DNA from: Salmonella enterica subsp. enterica serovar Typhimurium str. LT2
GTDB lineage: Bacteria > Pseudomonadota > Gammaproteobacteria > Enterobacterales > Enterobacteriaceae
Assembly: GCF_000006945.2 (NCBI RefSeq)
Contig: NC_003197.2
Span: forward strand, 3,844,001-3,908,000
DNA: 64,000 bases
Direction of reading: 5' to 3'
Part shown: positions 59,929 to 64,000 of the stretch, piece by piece
Layout of the letters: every line of letters begins with the position of its first letter
How positions within the stretch are numbered: position 1 is the stretch's first letter
Program-made: the position numbers and the translations under genes
The notes under the pieces: model-generated
Told to the model about the DNA's origin: nothing
Seen by the model: the letters and a program-made list of their open reading frames with translations, nothing else
Database searches by the model: none

Positions 59929-61125
59929 TCAGGCAATCACGCCCAGTTGTTTACCAATACGCGTGAACGCGTCTACCGCACGCGTAATTTGCTCAGGCGT
60001 ATGCGCCGCAGACATCTGGGTACGAATACGCGCCTGACCTTTTGGTACGACCGGATAGAAGAAACCGGTAACGTAAATGCCCTCTTTTTGCAGTTCGCGG
60101 GCAAATTTCTGCGCGACAACCGCATCTCCCAGCATTACCGGGATGATGGCGTGATCCGCGCCTGCCAGCGTAAATCCCGCGGCAGACATCTGCTCACGGA
60201 ACTGCCGGGCGTTCGCCCACAAGCGATCGCGCAGTTCTGCGCCCGCTTCCACCATCTCCAACACTTTAATAGAAGCCGCCACGATTGCCGGCGCCAGGGA
60301 GTTGGAGAACAGATATGGGCGGGAACGCTGACGCAACCACTCAACGACCTCTTTACGCGCCGCGGTATAACCGCCGGATGCGCCGCCTAACGCTTTGCCC
60401 AGCGTACCGGTAATAATATCTACGCGGCCCATTACGTCGCAGTATTCATGGGAACCGCGACCGTTTTCGCCGACAAAGCCTACCGCGTGAGAATCATCAA
60501 CCATCACCAGCGCATCGTATTTATCGGCCAGATCACAGACGCCTTTCAGATTGGCGATGACGCCATCCATTGAGAACACCCCATCGGTGGCGATCAGGAC
60601 ATGACGCGCGCCGGCCTCACGCGCCTCTTTCAGCCGCGCTTCCAGCTCTGCCATATCGTTGTTGGCATAGCGATAGCGCTTCGCTTTACACAAACGCACG
60701 CCGTCAATGATAGACGCGTGGTTCAGCGCGTCGGAAATAATAGCGTCTTCCGCGCCCAGCAACGTCTCAAACAAGCCGCCGTTAGCGTCGAAACAGGAGG
60801 AATACAGAATCGCATCTTCCATGCCGAGGAAGCTTGCCAGCTTTTGTTCCAGCGCTTTGTGGCTGTCCTGGGTGCCGCAGATAAAACGCACGGACGCCAT
60901 ACCGAAACCGTGGCTGTCCATGCCCGCTTTTGCGGCATTAATCAGCTCAGGGTGATTAGCCAGCCCGAGATAGTTATTGGCGCAAAAGTTAATAACGTGG
61001 CTTCCATCCGCCACGGTGATATCCGCCTGCTGCGCAGACGTAATAATGCGCTCTTCTTTAAACAATCCTTCCGCCCGGGCGGTTTCCAGATCGTTGGTTA
61101 ACTGTTTGTAAAAATCCCCACGCAT
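59929..61125 (-). CDS. kbl: 2-amino-3-ketobutyrate CoA ligase (glycine C-acetyltransferase)
   Basis: Kbl cleaves 2-amino-3-ketobutyrate with CoA to glycine and acetyl-CoA, completing threonine degradation with Tdh. The 398-residue PLP enzyme of the alpha-oxoamine synthase family has the Schiff-base Lys244 (GTLGKALGGASGG) and the DDSHAVGFVGENG motif. It leads the kbl-tdh operon and diverges from hldD across 202 bp. Confidence 0.96.
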   Translation of the reverse strand: MRGDFYKQLTNDLETARAEGLFKEERIITSAQQADITVADGSHVINFCANNYLGLANHPELINAAKAGMDSHGFGMASVRFICGTQDSHKALEQKLASFLGMEDAILYSSCFDANGGLFETLLGAEDAIISDALNHASIIDGVRLCKAKRYRYANNDMAELEARLKEAREAGARHVLIATDGVFSMDGVIANLKGVCDLADKYDALVMVDDSHAVGFVGENGRGSHEYCDVMGRVDIITGTLGKALGGASGGYTAARKEVVEWLRQRSRPYLFSNSLAPAIVAASIKVLEMVEAGAELRDRLWANARQFREQMSAAGFTLAGADHAIIPVMLGDAVVAQKFARELQKEGIYVTGFFYPVVPKGQARIRTQMSAAHTPEQITRAVDAFTRIGKQLGVIA

Positions 61126-61327
61126 TGCGATTCTCCAGACTGGGCAAATTTCAGCACATATTACCCAAAGCGATACGTTGATACGAGATGACGCGTCATC
61201 ACTTCTTTAAAATGCAGCATAAATCACGCGTATCCTCACGGGTTATCAGTGAATGGATGAATAGTGTTATGATAAGAGCATTCATGTCTGAGACAGTCTC
61301 TGACACCATAATTCAAAGGTTACAGTT
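61126..61327. promoter_or_regulatory. kbl-hldD divergent promoter region
   Basis: This 202-bp gap contains a TATGAT -10-like hexamer at 61268-61273 that would start hldD transcription near 61280. A 21-bp near-perfect palindrome follows at 61285-61305. In E. coli hldD is also heat-shock controlled; I could not identify a sigma-32 promoter with certainty. Confidence 0.5.
61285..61305. promoter_or_regulatory. 21-bp palindrome in the hldD leader
   Basis: TGTCTGAGACAGTCTCTGACA is symmetrical at all but one base pair and the centre. It lies between the likely start point and the hldD ATG, 22 bases upstream of the ATG, so it may be an operator or an mRNA hairpin. Confidence 0.45.
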
Positions 61328-62260
61328 ATGATCATCGTTACCGGCGGCGCGGGCTTTATCGGCAGCAATATCGTTAAGGCCCTGAATGATAAAGGTATCA
61401 CCGATATTCTGGTGGTGGATAACCTGAAAGACGGCACCAAGTTTGTAAACCTGGTGGATCTGAACATTGCTGACTATATGGATAAGGAAGATTTCCTGAT
61501 CCAGATTATGTCCGGAGAAGAGCTCGGCGATATCGAAGCTATTTTCCATGAAGGCGCCTGCTCTTCCACCACCGAGTGGGACGGCAAGTATATGATGGAT
61601 AATAACTATCAATACTCCAAAGAGCTGCTGCACTATTGTCTTGAGCGCGAAATCCCGTTCCTCTACGCCTCTTCTGCCGCCACCTATGGCGGTCGCACGT
61701 CTGATTTCATCGAATCGCGCGAATACGAAAAACCGCTTAACGTTTATGGCTATTCTAAATTCCTGTTTGATGAATATGTGCGCCAGATCCTGCCAGAAGC
61801 GAACTCGCAGATTGTCGGTTTCCGCTATTTCAACGTCTATGGACCACGTGAAGGCCATAAAGGCAGCATGGCAAGCGTGGCATTTCATCTGAATACACAG
61901 TTAAACAACGGCGAAAGCCCGAAACTGTTTGAAGGCAGCGAAAACTTCAAGCGCGACTTCGTTTACGTGGGCGATGTGGCCGCCGTTAACCTGTGGTTCC
62001 TGGAAAGCGGCAAGTCCGGCATCTTTAACCTGGGCACAGGCCGTGCGGAATCTTTCCAGGCCGTCGCCGACGCGACGCTGGCATACCATAAAAAAGGTAG
62101 CATTGAATACATTCCGTTCCCGGATAAGCTGAAAGGTCGCTATCAGGCGTTTACGCAGGCGGATTTAACCAATCTGCGCAACGCGGGCTACGACAAACCC
62201 TTTAAGACCGTCGCCGAAGGCGTCACGGAGTATATGGCCTGGCTGAACCGCGACGCGTAA
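61328..62260 (+). CDS. hldD: ADP-L-glycero-D-manno-heptose 6-epimerase
   Basis: HldD (RfaD, GmhD) converts ADP-D-glycero- to ADP-L-glycero-D-manno-heptose, the donor for WaaC and WaaF. The 310-residue short-chain dehydrogenase-like protein has the NADP motif IIVTGGAGFIGSNIV and the Tyr140-Gly-Tyr-Ser-Lys144 catalytic set. The gene is followed by waaF after two bases, so synthesis and transfer of heptose are encoded together. Confidence 0.97.
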   Translation: MIIVTGGAGFIGSNIVKALNDKGITDILVVDNLKDGTKFVNLVDLNIADYMDKEDFLIQIMSGEELGDIEAIFHEGACSSTTEWDGKYMMDNNYQYSKELLHYCLEREIPFLYASSAATYGGRTSDFIESREYEKPLNVYGYSKFLFDEYVRQILPEANSQIVGFRYFNVYGPREGHKGSMASVAFHLNTQLNNGESPKLFEGSENFKRDFVYVGDVAAVNLWFLESGKSGIFNLGTGRAESFQAVADATLAYHKKGSIEYIPFPDKLKGRYQAFTQADLTNLRNAGYDKPFKTVAEGVTEYMAWLNRDA

Positions 62261-62262
62261 GT

Positions 62263-63309
62263 ATGAAAATTTTGGTCATTGGCCCGTCCTGGGTGGGCGA
62301 CATGATGATGTCGCAAAGTCTCTATCGCACGCTTAAAGCACGCTATCCCCAGGCGATAATCGACGTGATGGCGCCAGCCTGGTGTCGTCCGTTATTATCG
62401 CGTATGCCGGAAGTTAACGAGGCGATACCCATGCCGTTGGGCCACGGCGCGCTGGAAATCGGCGAGCGCCGCAGATTGGGCCATAGCCTGCGAGAGAAGC
62501 GCTACGATCGCGCCTGGGTGTTGCCAAATTCGTTTAAATCGGCGCTGATTCCTTTCTTTGCCAATATCCCGCACCGTACCGGCTGGCGCGGCGAAATGCG
62601 CTATGGCCTGCTGAACGATGCGCGCGTCCTTGATAAAGACGCCTGGCCACTGATGGTGGAGCGCTACGTGGCGCTGGCTTATGACAAGGGCGTGATGCGC
62701 GCGGCGAAAGATCTGCCCCAGCCGCTACTCTGGCCACAGCTCCAAGTTAGCGAGGGTGAAAAGTCGCTGATGTGCAGCGACTTTTCACTATCTTCTGAAC
62801 GTCCTCTGATCGGCTTTTGCCCCGGCGCAGAATTTGGCCCGGCAAAACGTTGGCCGCACTATCACTACGCCGAACTGGCAAAGCAGCTCATTAACGAAGG
62901 GTATCAGGTCGTGCTGTTTGGCTCGGCAAAAGACCATGAAGCCGGAAATGAGATCCTGGCGGCGCTGAATAGCGAGCAGCAGGCATGGTGTCGCAACCTG
63001 GCGGGGGAAACCCAGCTGGAACAGGCCGTCATTCTGATAGCCGCCTGTAAAGCCATCGTCACTAACGATTCCGGGCTGATGCACGTCGCGGCGGCGCTCG
63101 ACCGCCCTCTGGTCGCCTTGTATGGCCCAAGTAGCCCGGATTTCACGCCGCCGCTGTCTCATAAGGCCCGGGTGATTCGTCTCATTACGGGTTATCACAA
63201 AGTGCGTAAAGGTGATACGGCGCAAGGCTATCACCAGAGCCTGATCGATATCACGCCGCAGCGGGTTCTGGAAGAGCTTCATTCGCTGTTGTCGGAAGAG
63301 GGCGTTTAA
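62263..63309 (+). CDS. waaF: ADP-heptose:LPS heptosyltransferase II
   Basis: WaaF adds the second heptose of the LPS inner core on the cytoplasmic face of the inner membrane. The 348-residue GT-B enzyme of glycosyltransferase family 9 shows KILVIGPSWVGDMMMSQSLY, FCPGAEFGPAKRWPHYHYAE and IVTNDSGLMHVAAALDRPLV, the last two forming the ADP-heptose site. It overlaps waaC by a single base (TAATG). Confidence 0.96.
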   Translation: MKILVIGPSWVGDMMMSQSLYRTLKARYPQAIIDVMAPAWCRPLLSRMPEVNEAIPMPLGHGALEIGERRRLGHSLREKRYDRAWVLPNSFKSALIPFFANIPHRTGWRGEMRYGLLNDARVLDKDAWPLMVERYVALAYDKGVMRAAKDLPQPLLWPQLQVSEGEKSLMCSDFSLSSERPLIGFCPGAEFGPAKRWPHYHYAELAKQLINEGYQVVLFGSAKDHEAGNEILAALNSEQQAWCRNLAGETQLEQAVILIAACKAIVTNDSGLMHVAAALDRPLVALYGPSSPDFTPPLSHKARVIRLITGYHKVRKGDTAQGYHQSLIDITPQRVLEELHSLLSEEGV

Positions 63310-64000
63310 TGCGGGTTTTGATCGTTAAAACATCATCGATGGGCGACGTATTACATACCCTGCCTGCGCTTACCGACGCGCAACAGGCGATTCCGGGGAT
63401 TCAATTTGATTGGGCTGTCGAAGAAGGGTTTGCACAAATTCCGTCCTGGCACAGTGCTGTCGATCGCGTGATTCCCGTCGCTATTCGCCGTTGGCGCAAG
63501 GCCTGGTTTTCCGCGCCCATCAAAGCGGAACGCACAGCCTTTCGTCGGGCGGTATGCGCAAACCAATACGACGCTGTGATTGATGCGCAGGGGCTGGTAA
63601 AAAGCGCGGCGCTGGTGACGCGTCTGGCGCATGGGATAAAGCACGGTATGGACTGGAGTACCGCCCGCGAACCGCTGGCCAGCCTGTTCTATAACCGTAA
63701 ACACCATATCGCAAAGCAACAACATGCGGTTGAACGGACGCGCGAGCTGTTCGCCAAAAGCCTGGGATACGATAAACCGCAGTCGCAGGGCGATTATGCC
63801 ATCGCAAAACATTTTCTGCATTGCCAGCAGGCGGTTAGCGATCCGTATGCGGTGTTTTTACATGCCACGACCCGCGATGATAAACACTGGCCGGAAGCAA
63901 ACTGGCGCGAGCTTATCGGCCTGGTGGGCAACACCGGATTACGGATAAAGCTTCCCTGGGGCGCGCCTCATGAGGAGGCCCGGGCTAAACGACTGGCCGA
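63309..64000 (+). CDS. waaC: ADP-heptose:LPS heptosyltransferase I, N-terminal part (cut by window end)
   Basis: WaaC adds the first heptose to Kdo2-lipid A. About 230 codons are in the window; the family is near 320 residues, so the C-terminal third is missing because the window ends. The N-terminal motif MRVLIVKTSSMGDVLHTLPA and the DAQGLVKSA segment are typical of heptosyltransferase I. The start overlaps the waaF stop by one base. No internal stop or frameshift is seen. Confidence 0.95.
   Translation, partial: MRVLIVKTSSMGDVLHTLPALTDAQQAIPGIQFDWAVEEGFAQIPSWHSAVDRVIPVAIRRWRKAWFSAPIKAERTAFRRAVCANQYDAVIDAQGLVKSAALVTRLAHGIKHGMDWSTAREPLASLFYNRKHHIAKQQHAVERTRELFAKSLGYDKPQSQGDYAIAKHFLHCQQAVSDPYAVFLHATTRDDKHWPEANWRELIGLVGNTGLRIKLPWGAPHEEARAKRLA

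Noticed and set aside
1..64000. Search for prophage, insertion sequence, integrase, toxin-antitoxin or defence genes
   Set aside because: No transposase, recombinase, phage structural, toxin or defence protein is encoded; all sizeable genes belong to metabolism, envelope, translation or regulation families.

Overview
The window is a stretch of enterobacterial chromosome that I assign to Salmonella enterica with high confidence. The backbone gene order and protein sequences match the xyl-yia-sel-mtl-lld-cysE-waa arc of Escherichia coli. Salmonella-typical differences are superimposed: no xylFGH between xylA and xylR, the trimeric autotransporter pair sadB-sadA, an L-talarate/galactarate dehydratase cluster, an AraC plus GH127 glycosidase pair, and a PmrA box in front of waaH. 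There is no prophage, insertion sequence, CRISPR array, tRNA or rRNA. Coding sequences are almost all intact; the exceptions are wecH and waaC, cut by the window edges, and a short C-terminal scrap of an iron-type alcohol dehydrogenase next to selB.

Layout. 0-10 kb: end of wecH, yiaB, the D-xylose genes xylB-xylA (minus) with xylR (plus), bax, malS and avtA. 10-21 kb: ysaA, the IclR-type repressor plaR (yiaJ), and a nine-gene sugar-acid operon yiaK-L-(DUF4862 gene)-M-N-O-lyxK-sgbH-sgbU-sgbE with a TRAP transporter. The extra DUF4862 gene is not part of the E. coli version. 21-26.8 kb: an AraC regulator and a GH127 beta-L-arabinofuranosidase-like enzyme lying between two near-identical 97-bp BIME repeats, then aldB and a ROK-family sugar kinase. 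26.8-31 kb: selB-selA (selenocysteine insertion) and yibF. 31-36 kb: mtlA-mtlD-mtlR behind an array of four perfect CRP palindromes, with yibT and yibL. 36-41.7 kb: an AT-rich insertion with sadB-sadA. 41.7-46 kb: lldP-lldR-lldD with two LldR operators, then trmL. 46-50 kb: a LacI-type regulator, talarate/galactarate dehydratase and MFS transporter, with two matching operators. 50-64 kb: housekeeping genes cysE, gpsA, secB, grxC and yibN (minus), gpmM-envC-yibQ (plus), waaH, tdh-kbl (minus), then hldD-waaF-waaC (plus) for lipopolysaccharide inner core.

How the genes work together. Much of the window is carbohydrate catabolism: D-xylose, maltodextrin, the 2,3-diketo-L-gulonate/L-xylulose branch, mannitol, L-lactate and talarate/galactarate, each with its own regulator next to it. 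The rest is envelope biology: SadA adhesin with its lipoprotein SadB, the EnvC divisome activator, the WaaH glucuronosyltransferase, and heptose synthesis and transfer by HldD, WaaF and WaaC. Short dispersed repeats (REP/BIME, ERIC) fill many gene borders, and one ERIC carries a hairpin-rich insert.

Nothing here is clearly a new multi-gene system. The strongest candidates for undescribed function are the DUF4862 protein inside the yia operon, the AraC/GH127 pair with its translationally coupled 10-codon leader frame, and the zinc-motif-less ROK kinase with its palindrome.
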